Source of the DNA: an uncultured Oscillospiraceae bacterium
GTDB lineage: Bacteria; Bacillota; Clostridia; Oscillospirales; Ruminococcaceae
Direction of reading: 5' to 3'
Assembly: GCA_900548355.1 (NCBI GenBank)
Contig: URKR01000007.1
Span: 26,496 to 90,495, forward strand
DNA: 64,000 nt
Shown here: positions 34,680 to 43,518 of the stretch, in pieces
Numbering within the stretch: position 1 is the stretch's first letter
Layout of the letters: every line of letters starts with the position of its first letter
The notes under the pieces: generated by a model
The model's input: only the letters and a program-made list of their open reading frames with translations
The model's database searches: none
What the model was told of the DNA's origin: nothing
Translations under genes and position numbers: made by a program

Positions 34680-36898
34680 GCCGGCACCGGCTGCTTCCGG
34701 TTGTGCTGCCGCTGTCCCTGCTGGCGGCCGCCGCGCTGACAGGGGCGGCTCTGCTGCGCCAGGACCTTGCCGGGTTGGACGGATACGCCGGCCGCACCGT
34801 CCTTATCAATGAAGTCTGCGCCAAAAATCTGACCGGGCTGACCGATGGCGACGGCCAGACGCCGGACTGGATTGAACTGCTCAACACAACCGGGCAGGAT
34901 GTGGACCTTTCCGGCTGGGGGCTCAGCGACGACCCTGACGACCCGTATAAATGGACCTTCCCCGAAGGCACGGTGCTCAGCGGCGGGGCAAACAACATCC
35001 TGCTCCTGTATGCCGATGGGGCTGATGGTCTTGATGCCGACGGCGCGCTGCACACGGGGTTCCGGCTGGGCCGCCGCGGCGAGACCCTGGTGCTGACCAC
35101 GCCCGAAGGCACGGCGGTGGACACCCTTGATTTTCCCGCGCAGGAATATGACCTGAGCTATGGCTATCTGGCCGGTTCAGGCAGCGAAGTGGGTGTGTTG
35201 GCAGCCCCGACCCCCGGCGCGGTCAACAGCACGGCTTTCTTGCAGCCCAGCGATGAAACAGCCGACCTGCCCGCCGTGACCTTTTCAGCCGGGGCCGGGT
35301 TTTACCAGGATGCGCTGGAACTGACCCTTTCCTGTACCGATGCCGGCGCGGCCATTGTGTATACGCTGGATGGCAGCCTGCCCACCGGCAGCAGTACCCT
35401 GTATACCGGGCCGATCACCCTGACCCCGCGCAGCGGCGAGGCCAACCGGTATGCCAGCCTGCCCACCGTGCTGCACGGCGGTTGGCTGGCAAACTACGCC
35501 TACTCCTATGCGCCGGAACCGGTTGCCAAGGCGACTACGGTCACTGCGCGCGCCTATAAGGACGGAAAGCTGGGCGAAGCGGTCACCGTCGCCACCTACT
35601 GGGTAGGCATTGCGCCGTACAGCCTGCCGGTGGTCAGCGTCACGGCGGATGCGGACGATTTGTTCGGCGCGGCAGGGATCTATATGCCGGGCCAGACCTA
35701 TTACACGCTGCACAAATACGGCGATACCAGCGCCACCGGCAACTACAGTGGCCGCGAAACGGCTGATGTGCGGGTGCAAATCCTGGAGACGGACGGCACG
35801 GTGCAGACCGCCGCCGAAGGCACGGTGCGGGTGTCGGGCGGGTGGAGCCGCAGCGGCGTCCAGCTCAAAAACCTGCACACCAAGCTGAAAGACGGAGCCC
35901 AGACCGATCTCCTTGCCGCTGCGCCGGGCGGGGGAACCCTTTCCACCGTTGTGCTGCGCGGCAGCGGCAACGGCACGGCGTACCAGAGCCTGCACCAGGA
36001 CGCTTTCCTCAACAACTACCTGTACGACCTGGATGTCGGTACACAGTGGAATGAACCGGTCATTCTGTTTCTGGAGGATGAATATTGGGGCGTGTATACG
36101 GTGCGCGAAAGCAAAAACGAAGATTTTTATGCACGTCACTACGGCCTGGAAGAGGATGAACTGATCTGCCCCGGCACCAGCGACGAGGAAAACGCCCAAC
36201 CGGAAAAAATCGCGTTCGGGCTCGGGGTGGATGCGCTTGACGCCACAACGGCCGAAGGAATGGCCTGGGTGGAAGCCAATGTCGATGTGGACGAATATAT
36301 CCGGTATGTCATCGCCCAGATGTATACCTATAATTCGGACGGCATGTACAATGGCGGCAACAATTCCATCCTTTGGAAAAGCGCGGTGCTTGACCCGGAC
36401 ACCCCCTATGCCGACGGGCGCTGGCGGTTCCTGCTCAACGACCTGGATTCCACCCTTTATGATGTGGAGGTAGACCCGTTCGCCTACCTGCTGGAAAACG
36501 ATTTCTCGTTTGCAGCCAGGGAAACAGCGCCGTGGTACTCGGTGGTTGACAATCTGTTCCAAAAGCTCTGGCAAAACGCGGACTTCCGCGCACGTTTTGC
36601 CGAAGAATTCCGCCGGGAAATGGCCACGGTTTATGCGCCGGATTCCATCCTTCCGGCCTTTGAGGCGTGGGTCGCCCGGCTTGCGCCTGAAATTCCGCAG
36701 GACCTGGCCCGCCAAAAGGTGGAGACAACCTGGCTGGCGCCGCTGGCCCGCGCGCTCGGCGTTGAGGTGGAGCCCGGCGGCATTACCGAAACCGAGTGGG
36801 ATCAAAATGTCGAGAAGGTGCGGGATTACTTTGCCCGCCGTGCCGACATCATGCTGTCATACCTGGATACATATTTGAAGGAGGCGGATATAATATGA
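34676..36898 (+). CDS. CotH-kinase protein with lamin-tail and chitobiase-like domains
   Basis: 740 residues. An N-terminal signal anchor (about 6-28) is followed by a lamin-tail-like domain (about 40-150; VLINEVCAKN and DWIELLNTTG). Next is a chitobiase C-terminal-like sandwich (about 200-260; GAAIVYTLDGSLPTGSSTLY). The CotH domain fills the rest, with EDEYWGVYTVRESKNEDFY and the metal-binding-like LLNDLDSTLYD. CotH of Bacillus is a spore-coat protein kinase. Here the protein is probably exported. It is coupled to both neighbours by ATGA overlaps. Confidence 0.9.
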   Translation: MSRHRLLPVVLPLSLLAAAALTGAALLRQDLAGLDGYAGRTVLINEVCAKNLTGLTDGDGQTPDWIELLNTTGQDVDLSGWGLSDDPDDPYKWTFPEGTVLSGGANNILLLYADGADGLDADGALHTGFRLGRRGETLVLTTPEGTAVDTLDFPAQEYDLSYGYLAGSGSEVGVLAAPTPGAVNSTAFLQPSDETADLPAVTFSAGAGFYQDALELTLSCTDAGAAIVYTLDGSLPTGSSTLYTGPITLTPRSGEANRYASLPTVLHGGWLANYAYSYAPEPVAKATTVTARAYKDGKLGEAVTVATYWVGIAPYSLPVVSVTADADDLFGAAGIYMPGQTYYTLHKYGDTSATGNYSGRETADVRVQILETDGTVQTAAEGTVRVSGGWSRSGVQLKNLHTKLKDGAQTDLLAAAPGGGTLSTVVLRGSGNGTAYQSLHQDAFLNNYLYDLDVGTQWNEPVILFLEDEYWGVYTVRESKNEDFYARHYGLEEDELICPGTSDEENAQPEKIAFGLGVDALDATTAEGMAWVEANVDVDEYIRYVIAQMYTYNSDGMYNGGNNSILWKSAVLDPDTPYADGRWRFLLNDLDSTLYDVEVDPFAYLLENDFSFAARETAPWYSVVDNLFQKLWQNADFRARFAEEFRREMATVYAPDSILPAFEAWVARLAPEIPQDLARQKVETTWLAPLARALGVEVEPGGITETEWDQNVEKVRDYFARRADIMLSYLDTYLKEADII

Positions 36899-37587
36899 AC
36901 CAACCGCTCCTTTCGGTCAGCCGGCATGAGGAAAAATACCTGCTCAACCCGGCCGAGGCCGTTGCGCTGCGCGGCATGCTGGATGCGCTGCTGCGGCGGG
37001 ACCGGTATTCGGCCGGCGGCGCCTACTTCATTCGCAGCCTGTACTTTGACACGCCCGAAAATACCGATTATGAGGACAAAGTCCTTGGCGTCAGCGAGCG
37101 AAGCAAGTTGCGGATGCGGCTTTACGACCCGGCAGGCGGGCAGGCGCGCCTTGAACGCAAAGCGAAAAGCGGGATCTACGGCCACAAAACCGGACTTTGG
37201 CTGACCCGTGCCGAGGCGGAAGCCCTGATTGCCGGCGACGATACGCCGCTGTGCCGGCAGGACACGCCGGCGGCCCGCAGGCTTTGGGCGGCCTTCCGGC
37301 GGGAATGGCGCCGCCCGGCCGTTCTCATTGACTATGAGCGCACGGCCTGGGCGCTGGATTTTGAGCGGGTGCGGCTGACGATTGACGAACATGTGCGCGC
37401 AGCCAAAAGCAGCGCTCTGTTTGACCCGGCGGTGCCGATGCTCGGCCTGCACAGCGGGGCCATGACAATCCTGGAAGTCAAGTATGACCGCTTTTTGCCC
37501 GGCCACCTGCGGGCCGCGCTTTCAAGCTTTTGCGCGCAGCCGATGAGCATCAGCAAATATGCCATCGCGCGTGAAATGCTGTACTGA
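36895..37587 (+). CDS. VTC-domain (polyphosphate polymerase-like) protein
   Basis: 230 residues. It has the VTC/CYTH-like tunnel fold. Charged strands characteristic of the family are RHEEKYLL, SLYFDTPENTDYEDKV, RMRLYDPA, RLERKAKSGIYGHK, LIDYERTAW and EVKYDRFLPGHL. In yeast Vtc4 such a domain makes polyphosphate from ATP in the cytoplasm. No membrane helices are present. AAGGAGG lies eight bases before the ATG, which overlaps the CotH stop. Last gene of the operon. Confidence 0.88.
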   Translation: MNQPLLSVSRHEEKYLLNPAEAVALRGMLDALLRRDRYSAGGAYFIRSLYFDTPENTDYEDKVLGVSERSKLRMRLYDPAGGQARLERKAKSGIYGHKTGLWLTRAEAEALIAGDDTPLCRQDTPAARRLWAAFRREWRRPAVLIDYERTAWALDFERVRLTIDEHVRAAKSSALFDPAVPMLGLHSGAMTILEVKYDRFLPGHLRAALSSFCAQPMSISKYAIAREMLY

Positions 37588-37635
37588 CCCTGTGGGGAAA
37601 GGCGGCAACAAATGTAAAAATTTTACAAAAAACAA

Positions 37636-37672
37636 CGTTGCGGCGCGGGACTGACCCGCCGCGGCGTTTTTT
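37636..37672 (+). terminator. Terminator of the DUF4956-CotH-VTC operon
   Basis: An imperfect GC-rich stem (CGGCGCGGG against CCCGCCGCGGCG, loop ACTGA) is followed by six T. Confidence 0.65.
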
Positions 37673-37685
37673 GTTGCCGGCGGCG

Positions 37686-37714
37686 TTGTGTTTTGCCGGC
37701 TTGGGGTGTACAAT
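37686..37714 (+). promoter_or_regulatory. Promoter of the glutamate-cysteine ligase operon
   Basis: TTGTGT (37686-37691), 17-base spacer, TACAAT (37709-37714), 70 bases before the start codon. Confidence 0.6.
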
Positions 37715-37783
37715 ACTACTGCAAAAGATAACACGGGTACCAGTAACGATGCCCCGGATTGCCCTGAAACATAGGAGGTTGCA

Positions 37784-39010
37784 TTGGCAAACCTGAGAAG
37801 ACAGAAGGAAGCCCTGGTTGCCTATTTTGAAGCCGGCTGCAAACCCCAGGGCCGGATGACGGTGGGGCTTGAGGTTGAGCATTTTCTGACATCGATCGAT
37901 GGCACGCCGGCCAGCTTTGAACAGGCCCAGGCCGTGATGCAGGCGCTGGAGGAACCCGGCGCGCGCCCGCTGATGGAAGAGGGCAACTACCTCGGATTTG
38001 TGACCAACGGCTATACCTTGACCCTGGAACCGGCCTGCCAGCTGGAAATCAGCATCGCCCCGCAGACCGGGGTCGGCGCGCTGATGGCGGTGTATGAAGC
38101 GTTTGCGGCCCGGCTGTACCGCGCGCTGGCCCCGCTGGGCCTGCGTGCCTGGAACCTTGGCTACCACCCCACCCGCAGGGCGGAAGCTTTGCCGTTGATC
38201 CCCAAAAAGCGGTATGAGGTGATGGACCGCTACCTGCAAAAGCGCGGGCTGCACGGCACCCAGATGATGCGGGGCACCGCTTCCACCCAGGTGTCGGTTG
38301 ACTATTTCAGTGAGGAGGATTTCATCCGCAAATACCGGGTGGCCTGCCTGATCGCCCCGATGCTGGCCCTGCTGACCGATAACACCCCGGTTTATGAAGG
38401 CCAGCCCAACCACACCCCCAGCGTGCGCACAACCATCTGGAATGATGTGGACCCGGACCGCTGCGGCATCCCGCCGATGCTGATGGACGAGACATTCGGT
38501 TTTGAAGCCTACGCCGATTATGTGCTGCAAAAACCGCTGGTCGTATCCCGCCGCGGGCCGCGCACCGAGGGGGTCGGCCGCAAATCGGCCTTTGAGGTTT
38601 ACCCTTCGGCATTGCAGCGGGAGGAAATCGAGCACCTGCTCTCCATGTTTTTCTTTGATGTCCGCTTGAAAAACTATATAGAAATCCGGGTGGCGGATTC
38701 CATGCCGGCGCCTTATGTCGCCGGCTATACCGAAATGATCAAGGATATTTTTTCAAGCCCCGCCGCGCAGGAAGGAATCCTGCGCCATTACGCCGGCGCG
38801 ACGGTTGAATCGATCGAATCAGCCAAACTCGGCGTGTGCTGCCACGGGTACCAGGCCAAAGTTTACGGCCGCCCGGTGGCGGAGGAGATGGCCTGGCTGA
38901 TGGCCCAGGCAAAGAGCCGGCTTTCCACTTCCGATGCGCGCCGCCGGCTTGAACCCCTGGCCGAGCTGGCCGCGCGCAAAAAAACGCTGCGGGAGGTGTG
39001 CGCCCTGTGA
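37784..39010 (+). CDS. Glutamate-cysteine ligase, GCS2 family
   Basis: 408 residues. The GCS2 family (plant and proteobacterial GshA-like, also EgtA) joins Glu gamma-carboxyl to Cys using ATP. MTVGLEVEHFL (metal-binding Glu), EEGNYLGFVTNGYTLTLEPA, QLEISIAPQTG and MRGTASTQVSVDY are family motifs. The start is the TTG at 37784 with AGGAGG six bases upstream. It is translationally coupled (GTGA overlap) to an ATP-grasp ligase. The fused GshF usual in Firmicutes is not what is seen here. The true second substrate could differ from Cys. Confidence 0.88.
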   Translation: MANLRRQKEALVAYFEAGCKPQGRMTVGLEVEHFLTSIDGTPASFEQAQAVMQALEEPGARPLMEEGNYLGFVTNGYTLTLEPACQLEISIAPQTGVGALMAVYEAFAARLYRALAPLGLRAWNLGYHPTRRAEALPLIPKKRYEVMDRYLQKRGLHGTQMMRGTASTQVSVDYFSEEDFIRKYRVACLIAPMLALLTDNTPVYEGQPNHTPSVRTTIWNDVDPDRCGIPPMLMDETFGFEAYADYVLQKPLVVSRRGPRTEGVGRKSAFEVYPSALQREEIEHLLSMFFFDVRLKNYIEIRVADSMPAPYVAGYTEMIKDIFSSPAAQEGILRHYAGATVESIESAKLGVCCHGYQAKVYGRPVAEEMAWLMAQAKSRLSTSDARRRLEPLAELAARKKTLREVCAL

Positions 39011-40335
39011 AAACCACCATGCCGGCCCTCGCGGCCGAATACCGCGCCCTGGCCGAGGCGGACCCCGCCGCGCTGCGCCGGGATTTTGACGCGATTGTCA
39101 CCTATATGAAAGGATCGACCGCAATCCACCACGGCGAGTATGTGCGCACCTGCTTTTCCCCCAAGCTGCTGCCGGCGGCCGATTTTGACCGCCTGGCGGC
39201 CGATATGCAGATCCTGTACCGCATTTTTGAAAAGGTGATCGACGCCTATTTTGCCGACGCCGGCTACCGCGCCCTCTTCGGCTTTGACACCCGGACGGAG
39301 GACCTCATCCTCCACGCCCGCCGCAGCCCGAGCCTTGTCCCGATGGCCCGTATCGACTTTTTCTACAATGAAGCCACCGGCAGCTATACGTTCTGTGAAT
39401 TCAATACCGACGGCGCCAGCGCAATGAACGAAGACCGCGAGCTGCACAACGCACAGCGTCTCTCGGCGGCTTACCGCGCCTTTACGGCCCGCCACCGCAC
39501 CCGCACCTGCGAGCTGTTTGATTCCTGGGTTGCGACGGTGCGCCGGCTTTGGCAAAAAGCCGGCGGGGCCGGGGCGCCCTGCGTTGCCATTGTGGATTAC
39601 CTGGAATGCGGCACCGTCAATGAGTTCGAGATCTTCCGCCGGCGTTTTGAAGCCGCCGGGCTCGACGCGGTAGTCTGTGATGTGCGGGAACTGCGCTACG
39701 ACGGCCGCACGCTCTGTGCGCCTGACGGGCGGCGGATTGATGTCGTTTACCGCCGCGCCGTCACCAGCGACCTGCTCGCCCATTATGCGCAGAGCGAGGC
39801 GCTGCGGCTGGCTGCGCGGGATGGCAATGTGCTGCTGCTCGGCGATTTCCACACCCAGATCATCCACAACAAGGAACTGTTCCGGGTGCTGCAGGCCCCG
39901 CAGACCGCTGCGATGCTTACCGCCGAAGAAAATGCCTACCTGGCCGCCCATCTGCCCGGCACCGCGCCCTACACGCCGGCCCGCAAAGCTGAACTGCTGG
40001 CCGATAAGGATGCCTGGATTCTCAAACCGCCGGATTCTTACGGCTCACGCGGGGTGCACGCCGGGGTGGAGCATACCGAAGAAGAATGGCGCGCCGTGGT
40101 GGAAGCCCTGCCCGAAACAGGCTACCTGATGCAGGCGTTCCACACCCCCTATGTCACCGAGGATTACGGCCTTGACGCGGCTGGCACATTCGGCCTGAAC
40201 CGGTATTACAACCTGACCGGGCTGTATATCTACGACGGCGTTGTGCAGGGGGTCTACTCCCGCGTATCGCTGACCCCGATCATCTCGAGCCAGTACAGTG
40301 AAAAGACGCTGGCCACGACCATTGTCGAAGGCTGA
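39007..40335 (+). CDS. Glutathionylspermidine-synthase-like ATP-grasp ligase
   Basis: 442 residues. It resembles the circularly permuted ATP-grasp/preATP-grasp proteins of the glutathionylspermidine-synthase family (FCEFNTDGASAMNEDREL), with ATP-grasp elements DAWILKPPDSYGSRGVHAG and FGLNRYYNLTGLYIYDG near the end. Such enzymes join a carboxylate to an amine. The GTG at 39007 has GGGAGG nine bases upstream and overlaps the ligase stop. Position suggests it extends the gamma-glutamyl product of the upstream gene, perhaps to a glutathione-like thiol (inference). Confidence 0.75.
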   Translation: MKTTMPALAAEYRALAEADPAALRRDFDAIVTYMKGSTAIHHGEYVRTCFSPKLLPAADFDRLAADMQILYRIFEKVIDAYFADAGYRALFGFDTRTEDLILHARRSPSLVPMARIDFFYNEATGSYTFCEFNTDGASAMNEDRELHNAQRLSAAYRAFTARHRTRTCELFDSWVATVRRLWQKAGGAGAPCVAIVDYLECGTVNEFEIFRRRFEAAGLDAVVCDVRELRYDGRTLCAPDGRRIDVVYRRAVTSDLLAHYAQSEALRLAARDGNVLLLGDFHTQIIHNKELFRVLQAPQTAAMLTAEENAYLAAHLPGTAPYTPARKAELLADKDAWILKPPDSYGSRGVHAGVEHTEEEWRAVVEALPETGYLMQAFHTPYVTEDYGLDAAGTFGLNRYYNLTGLYIYDGVVQGVYSRVSLTPIISSQYSEKTLATTIVEG

Positions 40336-40414
40336 CCGCGTATGAATCCCGCCCCGGCGGCCGATACTAACCCCAACAAGCGCTTTTGCTGCACCAAGAG
40401 GGGAGAAGGCCGCC

Positions 40415-40936
40415 ATGCGGGAGAATTCCTATCATGCCATCCTGACCGAGATGACAGTCCGCGCACTGTGGGAAACCCAGAACGTGCTTGACTGTATTCC
40501 GGATGAACTCTGGGATCGCCCGTACGGAGGCGCGCCGCTGTGGCAGCATATCTATCATATGCTGCATGCGCTCGACCAGTGGTTCATCAACCCGCGCGAC
40601 CGCGATTTTGTCGAGCCGCCGATCCACACCCCGCGGCTGGAAGACCTGGCCATCTACCCGGCCACCCGCCTGACCCGCCGCCAAATCTATGAGTACTTTC
40701 ACACCATCAAGGCCAAGCTCTCGCTGTATCTGACCGCGCTGCACGATGAAGACCTGCTGCAGCGCCCGGCAGGCTGCCAATGGGTCCGGTTCACCCTGAT
40801 TCTCGCCCAATACCGCCACCTGCATCTGCATCTTGGCATGTTGATGGGGTTTGTGCTCGCCGCGACCGGCCTGACGCCCCGCACGCTGGAACTTGGGGAG
40901 GAAATCCCGACCGGGCCGTATGACCCATATAGATGA
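40415..40936 (+). CDS. DinB-family metalloprotein (possible thiol transferase)
   Basis: 173 residues, a four-helix DinB/YfiT bundle. The His triad is visible: His-45 (or 48) in LWQHIYHMLHALDQWF, and His-135 with His-139 in YRHLHLHLGML. Several family members are thiol-S-transferases using bacillithiol or mycothiol; others are of unknown role. It starts 80 bases after the ATP-grasp gene with no promoter or terminator between, so it probably shares the operon. GGGGAGAAGG precedes the ATG. Confidence 0.85.
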   Translation: MRENSYHAILTEMTVRALWETQNVLDCIPDELWDRPYGGAPLWQHIYHMLHALDQWFINPRDRDFVEPPIHTPRLEDLAIYPATRLTRRQIYEYFHTIKAKLSLYLTALHDEDLLQRPAGCQWVRFTLILAQYRHLHLHLGMLMGFVLAATGLTPRTLELGEEIPTGPYDPYR

Positions 40937-41067
40937 AGCCCTGCGTTCAAAAAGGCGGCAGGGCGGCGTGCGCCAAAAGCGGGCCGGTTTGCAGCGGTGC
41001 GGCAGGCTGCGCCGCGATGCATTTCGCTTTCTTCCCGTTCATCATTGCTGAAAGGCCGAGGTTTTTT

Positions 41068-41517
41068 ATGAGAAGCTTCCCCAAAACCTGCGCCGCCCTG
41101 GCCCTGTCCGCCGCCCTGGCAGGCTGTGCGCAGACGGATACGGCGCCTGTTTGGCAGGCCGTGCTGCCGGCTGGCGGCGCGGCGGTTTCGATCGCCAACT
41201 GCACCGTGACCGAATCCACCGCCCTGTATACCGATGCCGAAGGCGAAACGACCGAGCTGCCGCTGCTGGTTACCGAAGGCGCGCCGCTGCTGTGCTTGCC
41301 GGAGGACGCCGCGCTCACCGTCGCCTTTGCGGCTCCGGAGGAAGACGGCGGCTATACGGCCTACACCGAAAGCGAACCGATCGAAAAGGCCGACTATGTT
41401 CCGGGCACGGCCGCCGACGGCAGCGTGACCTATCGGTTTGACACGGTCTACAGCTTCCTTGTCACCGTTACGACCGGGGAAGGCAGCGACGCGCTGCTGC
41501 TGGATTGCCGGCGGTAG
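41068..41517 (+). CDS. Predicted lipoprotein, function unknown
   Basis: 149 residues. A signal peptide with lipobox LAGC (Cys-20) implies lipidation and anchoring to the outer face of the membrane. The rest is acidic and Thr/Ala-rich with a short beta-rich pattern; no family recognised. AAAGG lies about 12 bases before the ATG, a weak ribosome site. It sits between the DinB gene (131-base gap) and the ftsE promoter, so it may belong to the upstream operon. Confidence 0.7.
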   Translation: MRSFPKTCAALALSAALAGCAQTDTAPVWQAVLPAGGAAVSIANCTVTESTALYTDAEGETTELPLLVTEGAPLLCLPEDAALTVAFAAPEEDGGYTAYTESEPIEKADYVPGTAADGSVTYRFDTVYSFLVTVTTGEGSDALLLDCRR

Positions 41518-41606
41518 GCCGCAGCCAAATTTTACAAAGTTTCCACAAATCCCGCCGCATGCCCTTGCTTTCGCGCCGCATCGCCCATTCTGGCGCCGCG
41601 CGAATC

Positions 41607-41635
41607 TTGACGCGGCGGCTTTTCCATGATAGAGT
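41607..41635 (+). promoter_or_regulatory. Likely promoter of the ftsEX operon
   Basis: TTGACG (41607-41612), 17-base spacer, TAGAGT (41630-41635), about 60 bases before ftsE. The -10 match is moderate. Confidence 0.5.
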
Positions 41636-41693
41636 AATAGTTGTATCGCTGTGCCTATCACACAGCAGGGAAGTGCTGAGCAGGAGTATGCGC

Positions 41694-42443
41694 ATGATTC
41701 AGTTTGAACACGTTTCCAAGGTGTATGAAACCCAGAACGACGAAAACGTCGCGCTGGAAGATATCAATATCCAGATTGAGGAAGGGGAATTTGTCTTTGT
41801 GCTGGGGCATTCCGGCGCAGGCAAATCCACCTTCCTGAAGCTGATGTTAATGGAAGAAAAACCCACCGAAGGCCGCGTTATCATCAACGGGCAGGATTTG
41901 ACCCGGCTGCGCCGCCGCAAGGTGCCCTATATCCGCCGGCAGATGGGGGTTGTCTTTCAGGATTTCCGCCTGATCCCGACCATGACCGTCTATGAAAACG
42001 TTGCCTTTGCCATGCGGGTCACGAACATTTCGACCAAGACGATCAAGAACCGCGTGCCCTTTGCGCTGAGCCTTGTCGGCCTGGAAGACAAGATGGACCG
42101 CTTGCCGGACGAGCTTTCGGGTGGTGAGCAGCAGCGTGTGGCTGTGGCCCGGGCGCTGGCCCACGGCCCCAAGCTTATCATTGCGGACGAGCCCACCGGC
42201 AACATTGACCCCGAACTCAGCATGGACATCATGCAGTTGTTTGAGGCGATCAACAAGGTGCACATCACCGTTGTGGTTGTCACCCATGAGCATGAGCTTG
42301 TTCACAAGCTTGCCAAAAAATATCACAACCGGGTCATCACGCTGGCCCACGGCCAGGTGGCGGCCGATACCGCCCACCCGGAGGTCGCCCAGGAATACGA
42401 AGCCCGGATGCGGGAGCTCGGCATGGAGCCGGCTTATATTTAA
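41694..42443 (+). CDS. ftsE: Cell-division ATP-binding protein FtsE
   Basis: 249 residues, ABC ATPase. Walker A is GHSGAGKST (residues 38-46), the signature LSGGEQQR, Walker [10 protein letters not shown]. With FtsX it forms the complex that switches on a wall hydrolase at division or elongation sites. CAGGAG lies seven bases before the chosen ATG; the ATG two codons earlier is too close to it. The C-terminal ~25 residues extend past the domain. ftsX follows 15 bases later. Confidence 0.95.
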   Translation: MIQFEHVSKVYETQNDENVALEDINIQIEEGEFVFVLGHSGAGKSTFLKLMLMEEKPTEGRVIINGQDLTRLRRRKVPYIRRQMGVVFQDFRLIPTMTVYENVAFAMRVTNISTKTIKNRVPFALSLVGLEDKMDRLPDELSGGEQQRVAVARALAHGPKLIIADEPTGNIDPELSMDIMQLFEAINKVHITVVVVTHEHELVHKLAKKYHNRVITLAHGQVAADTAHPEVAQEYEARMRELGMEPAYI

Positions 42444-42458
42444 GGGGGAGGGAAGAGC

Positions 42459-43364
42459 GTGCGGTTTTCCAGTTTTACATACCTGGTCGGCCAGGGCCTG
42501 CACAGCATGCGGGCCAACCGGCTCATGACCTTCGCTTCAATGGGTGTGCTGACTGTCTGTATGGTGCTTGTCGGCGCGGCGTTTCTCTTCGGTGTCAACA
42601 TTGAGGCAATCGTCGATTATATCGGCGAGCAGAATATGACGATGGTCTATGTCCAGAACGACGCCACCGATGAACAGGCCGCCGCTCTCGGCGATGCGAT
42701 CGAGGCGGTGCCCGGCGTTGCTTCGATCACCTACTATTCAAGCCAGGATATCCTTTCGCAATACGACGACATGCTTTCGGCTTACACAAGCCTGCAGGAA
42801 GTTTTTGCCAACGACAACCCCTTCCAGCGCTGCTATAAGGTTGTTGTGACCGATGTCAGCCAGATTGAATCGATCCTGCCGCAGCTGCAGGCGCTTGAGT
42901 ATGTCGATGATGTCAGCGCGCCGGTGGATATGTCGCGTCTGTTTGTGTCGCTTCAAAATGTTGTGAACTATGTCTGTTACGGCCTTGTTGCGGTGCTTGC
43001 CTTGGTCAGCATCGTCGTCATCAACAACACAATCCGCATCACGGTCTTTGCCCGCCGCAAAGAAATCGCGATCATGAAACTTGTCGGCGCAACCAACGGG
43101 TTTATCCGCTTCCCCTTTTTTGTCGAGGGCACAACCTCGGGGCTTCTCTCGGCAGCTATTTCTTCGGGGATTGTCTGCGGCGCTTACTATGCGCTCAGCC
43201 GCTGGTATATTGAAAACCCGACCAACCTCTCCACAATGTTTGGCGGTGCGCTGGTTCCGCTTGCGGATGTGTGGTATTTCATCGTGATCGGGTTTGTGCT
43301 GTTTGGTTTTGTGCTGTGCGGCATCGGCACCGCCACCAGTATCCGCAAGCACCTCAATGTCTGA
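42459..43364 (+). CDS. ftsX: Cell-division protein FtsX
   Basis: 301 residues. Four transmembrane helices: one near residues 20-45, and three in the C-terminal third. Between helices 1 and 2 lies the extracellular loop that in other bacteria binds the hydrolase activator (about residues 50-165). The GTG start is preceded by GGGGGAGGG. The M23 hydrolase gene follows after a repeat element. Confidence 0.94.
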   Translation: MRFSSFTYLVGQGLHSMRANRLMTFASMGVLTVCMVLVGAAFLFGVNIEAIVDYIGEQNMTMVYVQNDATDEQAAALGDAIEAVPGVASITYYSSQDILSQYDDMLSAYTSLQEVFANDNPFQRCYKVVVTDVSQIESILPQLQALEYVDDVSAPVDMSRLFVSLQNVVNYVCYGLVAVLALVSIVVINNTIRITVFARRKEIAIMKLVGATNGFIRFPFFVEGTTSGLLSAAISSGIVCGAYYALSRWYIENPTNLSTMFGGALVPLADVWYFIVIGFVLFGFVLCGIGTATSIRKHLNV

Positions 43365-43372
43365 TCTTTTTT

Positions 43373-43492
43373 GTTTAGTGTTCAGAGTTTAGAGTGAAGA
43401 TAAGATGGATCGCGCCGCGCGCTCAAAAAATTGATACGATGTTTCCGGCACGTTTTCAAAAAAGCGCCGAAGGCGCACCGCATCTAAACGCT
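43373..43492. repeat. Intergenic nested inverted-repeat element, copy E
   Basis: Begins nine bases after the ftsX stop. Left outer arm GTTCAGAGTTTAGAGTGAAG; inner left GCGCCGCGCGCTCAAAAAA; core with TTTCCGGCACG; inner right TTTTCAAAAAAGCGCC; right outer arm CATCTAAACGC. It separates ftsX from the M23 gene inside one operon. Confidence 0.6.
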
Positions 43493-43518
43493 TGAAAATA
43501 ATGGGGGAGGGGAAAAAG

